This document shows positions 39,761 to 48,089 of a stretch of DNA of 64,000 nucleotides, piece by piece. The translations under genes and the position numbers were made by a program. A model generated the notes under the pieces. That model was given only the letters and a program-made list of their open reading frames with translations. It did no database searches and had not been told where the DNA came from. This stretch comes from Paenibacillus anaericanus (GTDB lineage: Bacteria > Bacillota > Bacilli > Paenibacillales > Paenibacillaceae): assembly GCF_003994475.1 (NCBI RefSeq), contig NZ_RZNY01000015.1, positions 1 to 64,000 of the forward strand. Direction: 5' to 3'. Numbering within the stretch: the stretch's first letter is position 1; each line of letters opens with the position of its first letter.

Positions 39761-40222
39761 CTACGACTGATATGGAGGTGGTTCCATTACTTTAAATACT
39801 CCATCCACTCTCTTTACCGTATAAGTGAATTCGGTTTTACTTGAATCCTCCGTCCTCACTTCAAAAAGCGTTCCATCCTCATCCTTAAAAGTAATCACAA
39901 AGACAAATTCGTCTTCGCTGATTTCTTTCTTATCTTTAATTTCATTGAAAGAAATTTTCTCTGGCATTACACTTTGAATATAACTCTCAAAAATCTTCTC
40001 CTTATCCTGTCGATCGGATTCCGGAGCGAACATCTGTAACCAATCATAGTCGCCTCCATATAGCTCCACCAAGGTTGCGTAATCTCGATCGGTTATGGCG
40101 TTAACATATTGTTTCAAAACGTCTTCCGGTCCACCAAGCGCTGGTTCTGATCGCTTTATGTCATTAGTGCATCCAGCAACGACAAGAATACCAATGAGAC
40201 ATGCAAAGATAAACTTCTTCAA
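39761..40222 (-). CDS. putative lipoprotein, unknown function
   Basis: A 153-residue secreted lipoprotein with lipobox LVVAGC (cysteine 18). The mature part starts KRSEPALGGPEDVLKQYV and resembles the fold of small secreted NTF2-like proteins only weakly. It begins at TTG behind GGGGG. No family assigned. Confidence 0.7.
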   Translation of the reverse strand: MKKFIFACLIGILVVAGCTNDIKRSEPALGGPEDVLKQYVNAITDRDYATLVELYGGDYDWLQMFAPESDRQDKEKIFESYIQSVMPEKISFNEIKDKKEISEDEFVFVITFKDEDGTLFEVRTEDSSKTEFTYTVKRVDGVFKVMEPPPYQS

Positions 40223-40300
40223 AAAAACGCCCCCATTCGTAAATTAAACTTCTACTAAATTAACGATGAGGCATCCTAAAGAGTTGCATTATTTTGGAAA

Positions 40301-40840
40301 TTACATCCACTCGCTTGCAAGTATGGCATAGTGATAAGAATCCACCCAGATCGGCTCGCCATCCTCGGTTCTTTTGAAAGTAGCATTCTGTAGCATATGA
40401 GCTTCTCTTCGCATACCTAGGCGTTCCAACAGTCTCCATGAAGCTGTGTTTCTTATATCTGCGCCAGCAATAATCCGATGGCAATGTAACTCCTCAAACC
40501 CGTACTGCAGAATTCTTCTTGCTGATTCCGTTGCGTAACCTTGACTATAATAATTTGGGTTAAATACATATCCTAATGTCCAAGTCATAAAATGTTCTAA
40601 TTCCACTTGTTTGAAATAGAGATGTCCTATCATTTTATTGTTATGTTTTAGACACACAGCCCAAAATGCATTGTTATCCTTTTCTTCATAACGCCTTAAC
40701 GCTTCTCTAAAACAGTCTTCCTTCGAAAAGACAGGGTAAGGCTCGTATAATACAACTTCAGGCAGCGAGAGATATTGGTATAAATCCTCCCCATCTTCTG
40801 GTACAAATCTACGAATAACTAATCTTTCTGTATCCATCAT
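40301..40840 (-). CDS. GNAT N-acetyltransferase (RimJ/RimL-like)
   Basis: A 179-residue acetyltransferase resembling the ribosomal-protein alanine acetyltransferase group. ERLVIRRFVPEDGEDLYQYLS at the start, IGHLYF, NPNYYSQGYATESARRIL (acetyl-CoA binding) and ASWRLLERLGMRREA are all typical. Its target is unknown. Several ATG/GTG starts cluster within 12 bases; I prefer 40840 for spacing to GTGGAG. It is divergent from nrdD. Confidence 0.85.
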   Translation of the reverse strand: MMDTERLVIRRFVPEDGEDLYQYLSLPEVVLYEPYPVFSKEDCFREALRRYEEKDNNAFWAVCLKHNNKMIGHLYFKQVELEHFMTWTLGYVFNPNYYSQGYATESARRILQYGFEELHCHRIIAGADIRNTASWRLLERLGMRREAHMLQNATFKRTEDGEPIWVDSYHYAILASEWM

Positions 40841-40881
40841 TTCCATCTCCACAACTCCCCACGGCTTGCAAATATCCCCTT

Positions 40882-40901
40882 TATTTTACCATGGTAAAAT
40901 A
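40882..40901. promoter_or_regulatory. 20-bp perfect palindrome between GNAT gene and nrdD
   Basis: TATTTTACCATGGTAAAATA is a perfect inverted repeat without spacer. It lies in the 162-base divergent gap, 42 bases from the GNAT start and 100 from nrdD. A dimeric repressor site is the simplest reading; the regulator is unknown. Confidence 0.6.
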
Positions 40902-40969
40902 TTACTTCATGAGAATTTTGTCACTATAGATGAATTGTGTGTGACATCACCAAAAAATCTATTTTAATA

Positions 40970-40997
40970 TGATATACTCACTGAACAATATTATTGT
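40970..40997 (+). promoter_or_regulatory. nrdD promoter -10 and short palindrome
   Basis: Extended -10 TGATATACT (TATACT 40973-40978) lies 25 bases before the nrdD start. ACAATATTATTGT (40985-40997), a perfect palindrome, covers the expected start of transcription. It differs from the NrdR box consensus, so the regulator is not assigned. Confidence 0.5.
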
Positions 40998-41002
40998 AAA
41001 GG

Positions 41003-43192
41003 GTGATTGTTACGTTAGTTATCAAACGAGATGGGTCTGAAGTTCCCTTTAATCAGCAAAAAATTATTGATGCCATATGTGCTGCTATGAATTGTACAGA
41101 CAAAAAAATAGATATGGATGTAGCTCAAAAGGTAGCTGATAAAGTTACGGTTAAAATCTCTAAGTTACATAAAATAGACATTGAACATATTCAAGACGAA
41201 GTACAGTCCGCACTGATGAACAGTAAACGTAAAGACGCTGCCGAGGAGTACATTGGTTACCGTGAAATTAGAACGCTCAAAAGACGGGAACGCAGCAGTT
41301 TGGATAAAAAGGTCCAGGGTCTTCTCGACCTAACAAATGAAGAAGTTTTAAAAGAAAACTCTAATAAAGATGGAGCAACCATTCCAACGCAAAGAGATTT
41401 GCTAGCTGGGATTATGGCAAAAGACTTTGCCCAAACGTATATGATTCCGAAACGGGTTGTTGAAGCGCACAACAATGGAAGCCTGCATTTTCACGATCAG
41501 GATTATAGCCCTTACTTCCCTATCTATAATTGTATGCTGATTGATCTAAAAGGAATGCTGGAGAATGGCTTTAAGCTAGGTAACGCGCAAATTGAAACTC
41601 CTAAATCGATTACGACAGCTACTGCGATTACGGCACAAATTATTGCCCAAGTAGCTAGCCATATATATGGTGGGAATACGATTAATGAGATTGATATCAT
41701 TCTAGCTCCGTATGTAGCACAGTCCTTCATCAAGCATTTCAAAACGGGATTACAATGGCTCTATTCGATGAATCGTACGGACATTGATGCATTGGATATT
41801 TTCTATGAAAATCAACAGTTAAAAGAAACATACCCTAACTGTTTTGAATACGCTAAACATCTCACAGAAAAAGAGACTTTTGATGCTTTCCAATCCTTGG
41901 AGTATGAAATTAACACTTTGGTCAGTGCTAACGGTCAAACTCCGTTTAGTACATTCGGCTTTGGTAGAGGTCTATCATGGGAAGAGCGGCAGATTCAAAT
42001 CGCTATCCTCAAGAACCGGATTAGAGGTCTAGGCAAAGATGGCAAAACACCTGTATTCCCTAAATTGATTTTTGGGATGGAAGAGGGCGTGAATTTGAAG
42101 CCTGAGGATCCTAACTATGATATTAAACAATTGGCACTAAAATGTAGCACTTTACGTATGTATCCGGATATTATATCCGTACCTAAGGTCAAAGAAATTA
42201 CAGGGTCGTTCAAATTCCCGATGGGCTGTAGATCCTTCTTGGGTGCATACGAGGAAGATGGACAAGCACTACACGATGGTAGATTCAATATGGGCGTCGT
42301 AACTGCCAATCTGCCTCGTATTGCGATTCGAGCTAAAGGATCCGAGAAGACATTCTACCGTTTGCTAGATGAATTGTTAGAAACCTGCAAAGAGGGTCTT
42401 ATGTTCCGTGTGAACCGTCTGAAAGGAGTCAAAGCCAAAGTTGCTCCTATTCTGTATATGGAAGGTGCTGCAGGTAGCAGGCTTCAGCCAGAAGATAGCA
42501 TTGATCACCTGTTAGAGAATGGTAGAGCCAGCATTTCACTTGGATACATCGGCATACATGAAACAATACTTTCCTTGTATGGACAGCATATTTTTGATGA
42601 TGAGAAACTTCGCCAAAAAGGGTTAGATATTGTGAAGTATTTAAGTGCTAAGGCTACGGCATGGAAAAATGAAACGGGATATGGTTTTAGTCTCTACTCT
42701 ACTCCTGCGGAATCCTTGTGCTACCGCTTCTGTAAGCTGGATGAAGAACAATTCGGGGTCATTGCAGGTATTACGGATAAGGGGTATTACACGAACTCTT
42801 TCCACCTCGATGTCAACAAGAAAGTGACTCCATTTGAGAAGATTGAGCTGGAAAAGGATTATCCTCAGCATGCGAACGGCGGGTTTATTACCTACTGCGA
42901 ATTTGATTCTTTAGTGAAAAATCCTGAGGCACTGGAAGCTGTATGGGATTATGCATATGAAAGATTACCTTACTTTGGAACCAATACGCCAACTGATAAA
43001 TGCTTAGAATGTGGATTTGAGGGTGAATTTGAAGCTACAAACACTGGATTTAAGTGCCCTAACTGTGATAATAGCAATCCAAAGACTTCATCGGTAATCA
43101 GACGTTGCTGTGGGTATCTGTCGGAGCCAAGTCAGCGGCCATTTAATGCGGGGAAACAAAAAGAAGTTCTCTCTCGTGTAAAGCATATGTGA
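41003..43192 (+). CDS. nrdD: anaerobic ribonucleoside-triphosphate reductase
   Basis: The class III reductase makes dNTPs without oxygen using a glycyl radical. The N-terminus VIKRDGSEVPFNQQKI is an ATP-cone that senses dATP/ATP. The core follows (about 130-650), with a zinc site of four cysteines in CLECGFEG and CPNCDN, and the radical loop RRCCGYLSEPSQRPFNAGKQ near the end, glycine in CGYL. Length of 729 is normal. The start is unclear: GTG at 41003 overlaps its AAAGGG site. It is one of only two clear plus-strand genes here. Confidence 0.96.
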   Translation: MIVTLVIKRDGSEVPFNQQKIIDAICAAMNCTDKKIDMDVAQKVADKVTVKISKLHKIDIEHIQDEVQSALMNSKRKDAAEEYIGYREIRTLKRRERSSLDKKVQGLLDLTNEEVLKENSNKDGATIPTQRDLLAGIMAKDFAQTYMIPKRVVEAHNNGSLHFHDQDYSPYFPIYNCMLIDLKGMLENGFKLGNAQIETPKSITTATAITAQIIAQVASHIYGGNTINEIDIILAPYVAQSFIKHFKTGLQWLYSMNRTDIDALDIFYENQQLKETYPNCFEYAKHLTEKETFDAFQSLEYEINTLVSANGQTPFSTFGFGRGLSWEERQIQIAILKNRIRGLGKDGKTPVFPKLIFGMEEGVNLKPEDPNYDIKQLALKCSTLRMYPDIISVPKVKEITGSFKFPMGCRSFLGAYEEDGQALHDGRFNMGVVTANLPRIAIRAKGSEKTFYRLLDELLETCKEGLMFRVNRLKGVKAKVAPILYMEGAAGSRLQPEDSIDHLLENGRASISLGYIGIHETILSLYGQHIFDDEKLRQKGLDIVKYLSAKATAWKNETGYGFSLYSTPAESLCYRFCKLDEEQFGVIAGITDKGYYTNSFHLDVNKKVTPFEKIELEKDYPQHANGGFITYCEFDSLVKNPEALEAVWDYAYERLPYFGTNTPTDKCLECGFEGEFEATNTGFKCPNCDNSNPKTSSVIRRCCGYLSEPSQRPFNAGKQKEVLSRVKHM

Positions 43193-43196
43193 TGTT

Positions 43197-43697
43197 ATGA
43201 ATATAGCCGATTATAAAAAATACGATGTACTTAATGGGAAAGGGTTACGAAATTCCCTATTCACCTCCGGATGCCGTCATCACTGTAAAGGGTGCTTCAA
43301 TGCAGCTACCTGGAATTTTGATTACGGTACCCCTTATACACCACAATTTGAAGATCAGGTTATTTCTGATTTGAATGTCGAAGGCATCAAAATTTCCGGT
43401 TTATCCCTCCTAGGCGGAGAGCCTTTTGAACATGTTGATGGTTTGTTGGGGCTCGTTAGACGGATACAGCAAGAATGTGTCGGCAAGGATATATGGATCT
43501 GGTCAGGATACACGTTCGAAGAGATTCTAGCCGACACCTCTAAGTCAGAGTTACTTGCCTATTGTGATGTACTTATCGACGGTAAATTCATCTTAGAGCA
43601 GCGGAATTTGAAGCTACAATGGCGAGGATCAGAGAATCAGCGTGTAATCAATGTGAAACAGAGTCTTCATCAAGGGAAGGTCGTCTTACAGGATTAG
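43197..43697 (+). CDS. nrdG: anaerobic reductase-activating protein
   Basis: The 166-residue radical SAM enzyme that makes the glycyl radical of NrdD. The 4Fe-4S motif CRHHCKGC (C-x3-C-x2-C) is intact and is followed by LLGGEPFEHVDGLLGLV. It starts four bases after the nrdD stop. A strong hairpin follows it. Confidence 0.96.
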   Translation: MNIADYKKYDVLNGKGLRNSLFTSGCRHHCKGCFNAATWNFDYGTPYTPQFEDQVISDLNVEGIKISGLSLLGGEPFEHVDGLLGLVRRIQQECVGKDIWIWSGYTFEEILADTSKSELLAYCDVLIDGKFILEQRNLKLQWRGSENQRVINVKQSLHQGKVVLQD

Positions 43698-43719
43698 AAT
43701 AGAGTTTGAAAATAGCATG

Positions 43720-43770
43720 ATTAAAAATCGCCGCTCTTCTTCCGTTGTTGGAAGTGAGCGGCGATTTTTA
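43720..43770. terminator. bidirectional terminator after nrdG
   Basis: AAAATCGCCGCTC pairs with GAGCGGCGATTTT around a loop of about 19 bases (43725-43767). T runs follow on both strands, so it ends nrdDG and the converging DUF4179 gene. Confidence 0.88.
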
Positions 43771-43836
43771 AGTGGCTTGCTCGATTTACATAAAATCTGG
43801 TTTAAATATATTGAGCGTTGTAACAATCGTATGATT

Positions 43837-45153
43837 TTATTTTTTTTGATCTATAGGAATAGATATTGTCTTGTCATAGGTTTTAATATAGTCAAATCCG
43901 TCCAGCAACAGGTGTTCCGGTTCCTCCATTGTATTAAAAGAATACGTCTGCTCCCAGAGGATGTTACCATTTTTCAGATCCCACGGCCGTGATGAGGAAA
44001 TTGATGATACGGGAACTACGATATCACCAGCTTGAACGGATAAATTTCCCGTTTCCAAAAATGTGAATTGTTTTCTGGCTATAACGATATCATAGCCTGT
44101 ATCGGTTTTTGTTACGCTCCGAATCCATACCTTCTCATTGCCAATTTTGATGGATTGATCTGATGGTGAGGCTAGGGAGATGGGTTCTTCTACTTTCTGA
44201 TATCCGGGAAAATCTTCGAGTACAAGCTCAATGGTCTTTATCTTGTCTGTCGGAAGCACATCAAATTCAAGTTCAAATCCCAGAATTCCCTTTTTAGTAT
44301 TATCCGACTGCATTCTCCATGATTTCATTTCTGTTCCATTCACATAAAGCTTTGTATTACCTGAAAATCTTGGGTATCCCTCTTCATCCATTTCATAATG
44401 CCCCTTCACGATGGTTGAAGTTGGCGAAGCAGTAATGGAGTCATAATGGACAGTCCCCTCATCGACAGGAACGGATTTAGAAATTTCCTCTTTAATAATA
44501 CTATTCATCGCTTTATTAGCCTCAAAATTGAAAGAGATGGGATATGATGCCCGCTCCCCGTTATCCAGCCACTCAATGAATGTAACGGTTAAAGTTCTGG
44601 AGAATGGACTAACTGGATCGAATTTATCTATTCTTTCGATATGGGTCTCGTCTTTGCTGTTGTTACCACCTCCACCTTTCGAATAAGAATCAGTCAGGAA
44701 ACCTTGAATTTTGTCCGTTTGATAACGAAATGAACCACTGTCAGTAAATACGGAGCCTTCAGGTCGATCAATGGTGTAATACATCAACAAAGCGTTATCG
44801 TCCGCTATAACCCCGTTAATGGTAATAACCGTACCGTCATCAAGTGTTTTGCTCTTGTTTACCGTTTGTCCATATCCTTGATCTGCCACTTCAGAAAAAC
44901 TGAGAGAATACAAATCGGTTTTATCAAGCAGCTTACTTCCGTAATAAGCAAAGGCAGGATATTGATACGTTCCGATAATTAGAAGGAGTACTGCAGCTGT
45001 TGATGCAACCCACGTCATAGCTCTATTTATATTCTTTTTCTTAGCGGGAACATCTTCAAGTGCTTTGCGAAGTCTGCCCTCAAGATCTGACGGAGCCTGT
45101 ACCACATTCAAGCTTTGTTTGTGTTCCTGTAATTTCTCCTCGATCGTTTGCAT
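43837..45153 (-). CDS. DUF4179 membrane protein, probable anti-sigma factor
   Basis: A 438-residue protein with a short cytoplasmic N-terminus, one membrane helix (about 44-64) and an extracellular region starting with a DUF4179 domain (AYYGSKLLDK...). Such proteins sit next to ECF-like sigma genes and are thought to restrain them. The zinc-anchored motif of classical anti-sigma factors is not seen; I infer the role from neighbourhood. ATG at 45153 follows GGAGG and overlaps the sigma gene by 74 bases. Confidence 0.8.
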   Translation of the reverse strand: MQTIEEKLQEHKQSLNVVQAPSDLEGRLRKALEDVPAKKKNINRAMTWVASTAAVLLLIIGTYQYPAFAYYGSKLLDKTDLYSLSFSEVADQGYGQTVNKSKTLDDGTVITINGVIADDNALLMYYTIDRPEGSVFTDSGSFRYQTDKIQGFLTDSYSKGGGGNNSKDETHIERIDKFDPVSPFSRTLTVTFIEWLDNGERASYPISFNFEANKAMNSIIKEEISKSVPVDEGTVHYDSITASPTSTIVKGHYEMDEEGYPRFSGNTKLYVNGTEMKSWRMQSDNTKKGILGFELEFDVLPTDKIKTIELVLEDFPGYQKVEEPISLASPSDQSIKIGNEKVWIRSVTKTDTGYDIVIARKQFTFLETGNLSVQAGDIVVPVSSISSSRPWDLKNGNILWEQTYSFNTMEEPEHLLLDGFDYIKTYDKTISIPIDQKK

Positions 45154-45682
45154 AACCATCACCTCCGATTAAGACTTTGAGTTTTTGTAATCCTTGTGAG
45201 ATTCTAGATTTGATTGTGCCAAGCGGTGCACCGGTCATGTCAGCAATCGTCTGGTACGCAAGATCATGAACATAACGAAGTTCGATCGCTTCCCGCTGCT
45301 GTGCATTCAGATGAGATAGTAGTACATCCATGTTCATCTCAGACTCTGAGTAGCGATATGGATTATCGTCAGTTAATGTAGCAAGTGAGGATTCTCGCTC
45401 GTTCTCCAGTGGAAGAAATCGATCCTTTTTGCGGAGTAATGTTTTACACCGATTCACTAGAATGGTTTTGCTCCAGCTGTAGAATGCTTCGCCTTTTTGC
45501 AATTGATCAATCTTTTCATAAAGTGTAACAATCATGTCTTCCATTGCATCCATCGCGTCATGCTCATTTCCCATGTATGTATGGGCAAGACGATAATAAG
45601 CGTCCTGATCAGCTATGATTAGCTGTAATAAAGCTTCCTTGTTGCCTTTTTGGGCTTGTTTGACAAGACGGCTTACTTTCAT
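45080..45682 (-). CDS. ECF-type RNA polymerase sigma factor
   Basis: A 200-residue sigma-70 family factor. Region 2 has AYYRLAHTYMGNEHDAMDAMEDMIVTLYE and SWSKTILVNRCKTLLRK; region 4 has LNAQQREAIELRYVHDLAYQTIADMTG and PLGTIKSRISQGLQKLK. After it comes an unusual polar tail of about 25 residues that overlaps the next gene. ATG at 45682 follows AAGGGGAG. The two GTGACTT repeats upstream may be its own control. Confidence 0.9.
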   Translation of the reverse strand: MKVSRLVKQAQKGNKEALLQLIIADQDAYYRLAHTYMGNEHDAMDAMEDMIVTLYEKIDQLQKGEAFYSWSKTILVNRCKTLLRKKDRFLPLENERESSLATLTDDNPYRYSESEMNMDVLLSHLNAQQREAIELRYVHDLAYQTIADMTGAPLGTIKSRISQGLQKLKVLIGGDGYANDRGEITGTQTKLECGTGSVRS

Positions 45683-45754
45683 GTTCTCTCCCCTTTTCAT
45701 AGATAAGAGATCGCAGCGATTATAAAAGTTCATTTCGCACAAAAAAAATCCACA

Positions 45755-45772
45755 ACCAAGTCACAGGGAAGT
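45755..45772 (-). promoter_or_regulatory. tandem GTGACTT repeat before the sigma gene
   Basis: On the minus strand GTGACTT appears twice at 11-base spacing (GTGACTTCCCTGTGACTT). It lies about 75-90 bases before the sigma factor start. It may be a -35 element of an autoregulated promoter or an activator site; no matching -10 is obvious. Confidence 0.3.
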
Positions 45773-45817
45773 CACCTTATCCCCATGAGGTTGCGGAGGT
45801 ATATGAAATTAATAATT

Positions 45818-46159
45818 TTATAGTGCGCTGGATGCTTGGCTGACCCATGATACCAACTGGGCTGTGTCAAACGAATCCCCTTTACGCAGCTTCAGTGTTT
45901 TTCGTTCCGGAGGACCATCGAATTTGCCTTCAGAAAGCTCTAACTCGGAGGCATTAAAGATGGTAAAGCTGACTACATCTTTCGATGTGGAGATAACTGC
46001 AGCATATTTTCCGTTTTTCAAAAAATGAGGCTTCTTATACTGAATTCTTTCTTGAGGATCCGGGATGGCTTGATGTACAACCTCGCGAAGACGAGAAGAT
46101 AGTTCAACCTGCCAAGGTTCCTTTATAGCTTCAATAAAATCGGTCACTTCTTGATTCAT
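45818..46159 (-). CDS. DUF1801 domain protein
   Basis: A 113-residue protein of the DUF1801 (YdhG-like) family: IEAIKEPWQVELSSRLREVVHQAIP, IQYKKPHFLKNGKYAAVI and VVSFTIFNASEL are typical. The fold may bind small ligands or iron-related factors; no function is established. AAGGAGG precedes its ATG. Confidence 0.75.
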   Translation of the reverse strand: MNQEVTDFIEAIKEPWQVELSSRLREVVHQAIPDPQERIQYKKPHFLKNGKYAAVISTSKDVVSFTIFNASELELSEGKFDGPPERKTLKLRKGDSFDTAQLVSWVSQASSAL

Positions 46160-46238
46160 TTTATTTGCCTCCTTATGAATGGTTTCATGGTTTATGGAAA
46201 ACCTTTATTTCAGCTTATAGAATCTTATATCTCCCTCA

Positions 46239-46694
46239 TTACCATTTTGTTAAATATCCAGATTTTCTTAACACTAGTTCATTAAACGGATTTAGACCTG
46301 GTATAGGTTCATCGAGTGAGAAAAACCTGAGTTCAAGCCCTTCATCATCATTAACTGTGGGTATTCCTTCAACATCTAAAGCTTCAAAAATGGCCATTAC
46401 ATTATATATTTCATCCCCATGCGGGTATTTATAGTACATGTCCTGCCCTGAAAGAAGCGTTATAAATTTAAAGTTATTCGCCCTTAAACCTGCCTCTTCG
46501 TATAGCTCTCGGCTTGCCGCCTCCTCCAAAGATTCCCCAAGTTCCAGCGCTCCTCCAATGGTTCCCCAATCCAAACTATCCGTTCGTTTCTGTAATAATA
46601 GATGTCCGTATTCATTGAAAATAAGTACACATGCTCCAGCCATTATTAATGGGCGTGAACCAACTACTTTTCTTAGATCACTTATATATCCCAT
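46239..46694 (-). CDS. Nudix hydrolase
   Basis: A 151-residue single-domain hydrolase with an intact box (GGALELGESLEEAASRELYEEAG). The N-terminal MGYISDLRKVVGSRPLIMAGACVLI and the DEIYNVMAIFEAL pattern are common to a broad Paenibacillus/Bacillus group. The nucleotide substrate cannot be told. It is separated from the next gene by 14 bases and likely co-transcribed. Confidence 0.88.
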   Translation of the reverse strand: MGYISDLRKVVGSRPLIMAGACVLIFNEYGHLLLQKRTDSLDWGTIGGALELGESLEEAASRELYEEAGLRANNFKFITLLSGQDMYYKYPHGDEIYNVMAIFEALDVEGIPTVNDDEGLELRFFSLDEPIPGLNPFNELVLRKSGYLTKW

Positions 46695-46708
46695 GAAATC
46701 CTCCCATA

Positions 46709-47332
46709 CTAACCAATATCCTTGAAGAAATCGCCATACAGCTCGACAATTTCCTTCAATACGTTTAATGACTCATTAACGGAACCCACCTCTAAAGAAT
46801 GTGTACCATTTAGAAAAGAGTGAACCTGAACATCATTAAAGCCTTCTATAGATTCTCTGCTCTCTTGACTGAATTGTGGATCATTCGTTCCGTAAATTAC
46901 AAGACAATTGGAATTCTGAATATAAGGCACGGTTTCATTTAAGGGCGTTAAGAACAGTTGCTTTATTGGTCCCCCATCAATTAACTCATCTGCCACTTTT
47001 CCAGAAATAACTGTACCTAGACTTTTGCTTACAAAGACTAATGTAGAATACGGTTCTTTTACTTGTTGAATTGCTTTCTTACACTCATCAATAAGGATAG
47101 GTATATCTTCATACTCTAGATCTGTCCTTGCACTTTGGTAGCCATATTCAAGTAATAATACATCGTGATTATTCTCAATGGCACTTTGACTCGAATAGTA
47201 CAATAGGGGGAGTTCACATGGGTAGTTCTTGCCGGGGAATAGGACAACTAACGATTTCGAGTTATTGGAAATATGTCGATGTTTAACTTCTATTCCCCAG
47301 AACGACGGGAGTGTTACATAGTTTCTTTCCAT
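46709..47332 (-). CDS. alpha/beta hydrolase-like protein
   Basis: A 207-residue protein with the order of a small alpha/beta hydrolase: LVVLFPGKNYPCELPLLYY strand and oxyanion region, VFVSKSLGT nucleophile elbow (S-x-S-x-G rather than G-x-S-x-G), IYGTNDPQ acid and NGTHSLE histidine. The complete triad suggests activity, although the substrate is unknown. GGGGAGG precedes ATG. Confidence 0.72.
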   Translation of the reverse strand: MERNYVTLPSFWGIEVKHRHISNNSKSLVVLFPGKNYPCELPLLYYSSQSAIENNHDVLLLEYGYQSARTDLEYEDIPILIDECKKAIQQVKEPYSTLVFVSKSLGTVISGKVADELIDGGPIKQLFLTPLNETVPYIQNSNCLVIYGTNDPQFSQESRESIEGFNDVQVHSFLNGTHSLEVGSVNESLNVLKEIVELYGDFFKDIG

Positions 47333-47354
47333 TTCTATACTTCCTCCCCAATTA

Positions 47355-47933
47355 TCATCTTCTTGTCATTATGATGATCCCTGTTGACCAATCCAACTTG
47401 GCCATATGAAATTCTGTCTTCTTTTCTAAATACTCGATTAGTTCCTGTACTTTGTCACCATGACCTTCAGGCCAATTGGATTGAGGGTTTAGATCATCTA
47501 TGATGTAAATTCCATGGGGATTGATCATGTTCAAGGTCTCTTCAACTAAATAAAACTTCCCGGGCCACGTGTCCGCAAAAATGATATCGAATTTATCATT
47601 GAGGTGATCCTCGATGTACTTACCTCCATCTTCAACAATGAATTCAATTCGCTTATCATGTCCTAATACATCTCTAGCCACCGCTGCACTCTCTGCGTCG
47701 AATTCAACTGAGACTAATCTACTCCCTTGATCCATACCTTCTAATATCCAAGATGTTGAGTAGCCTGCGCCTGTGCCAAGTTCAAGAATACTTGCATTTG
47801 GTTTATTCATTACCAATACTCTGAGCAAACTCCCCGTCAAACTATCACATGATGCCGTAAAGCCTTGCTTAGTTGCATGTTCAAGAATCTCCTCTGTATG
47901 CTTAGGTAACTTCAAGTTTATCAAATCATCCAT
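47355..47933 (-). CDS. O-methyltransferase-like protein
   Basis: A 192-residue SAM-dependent methyltransferase of the caffeoyl-CoA/catechol O-methyltransferase fold: ILELGTGAGYSTSWI as SAM loop, VSVEFDAESAA, VEDGGKYIE, FDIIFADTWPGKF and YIIDDLNP. The typical metal site is D in DTWPGKF and DD in IDDLNP. The ATG at 47933 follows AAGGAG. Substrate unknown. Confidence 0.85.
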   Translation of the reverse strand: MDDLINLKLPKHTEEILEHATKQGFTASCDSLTGSLLRVLVMNKPNASILELGTGAGYSTSWILEGMDQGSRLVSVEFDAESAAVARDVLGHDKRIEFIVEDGGKYIEDHLNDKFDIIFADTWPGKFYLVEETLNMINPHGIYIIDDLNPQSNWPEGHGDKVQELIEYLEKKTEFHMAKLDWSTGIIIMTRR

Positions 47934-48001
47934 GGTTAGTCTCCTTTTTCGTATTCTGATATAATCCAAAAGCCTCTGTTCATCGTTGAAAAGGACCTCA
48001 A

Positions 48002-48048
48002 CAAAAAAACACCACGACAAAGCTTATCTGCTTCGTCATGGTGTCTTT
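48002..48048 (-). terminator. intrinsic terminator after the lacI-type gene
   Basis: Minus strand: ACACCATGACGAAGC pairs with GCTTTGTCGTGGTGT, with a short loop, followed by seven T residues. It separates the regulator from the methyltransferase gene. Confidence 0.88.
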
Positions 48049-48089
48049 AAACAATACCATGGTTTACTGTTATTTTAAATAAAAACACC

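Noticed and set aside
39761-40222. NTF2-like assignment of the lipoprotein
   Set aside because: The match is too weak; kept as unknown.
40921-40960. Possible Fnr-like site TGTGACATCAC before nrdD
   Set aside because: The half-sites are two bases apart instead of six.
40985-40997. NrdR box
   Set aside because: ACAATATTATTGT lacks the ACAC/GTGT ends and 16-base length of the consensus.
43837-45153. Classical zinc-binding anti-sigma factor
   Set aside because: The H-x3-C-x2-C motif is not present; only context supports the role.
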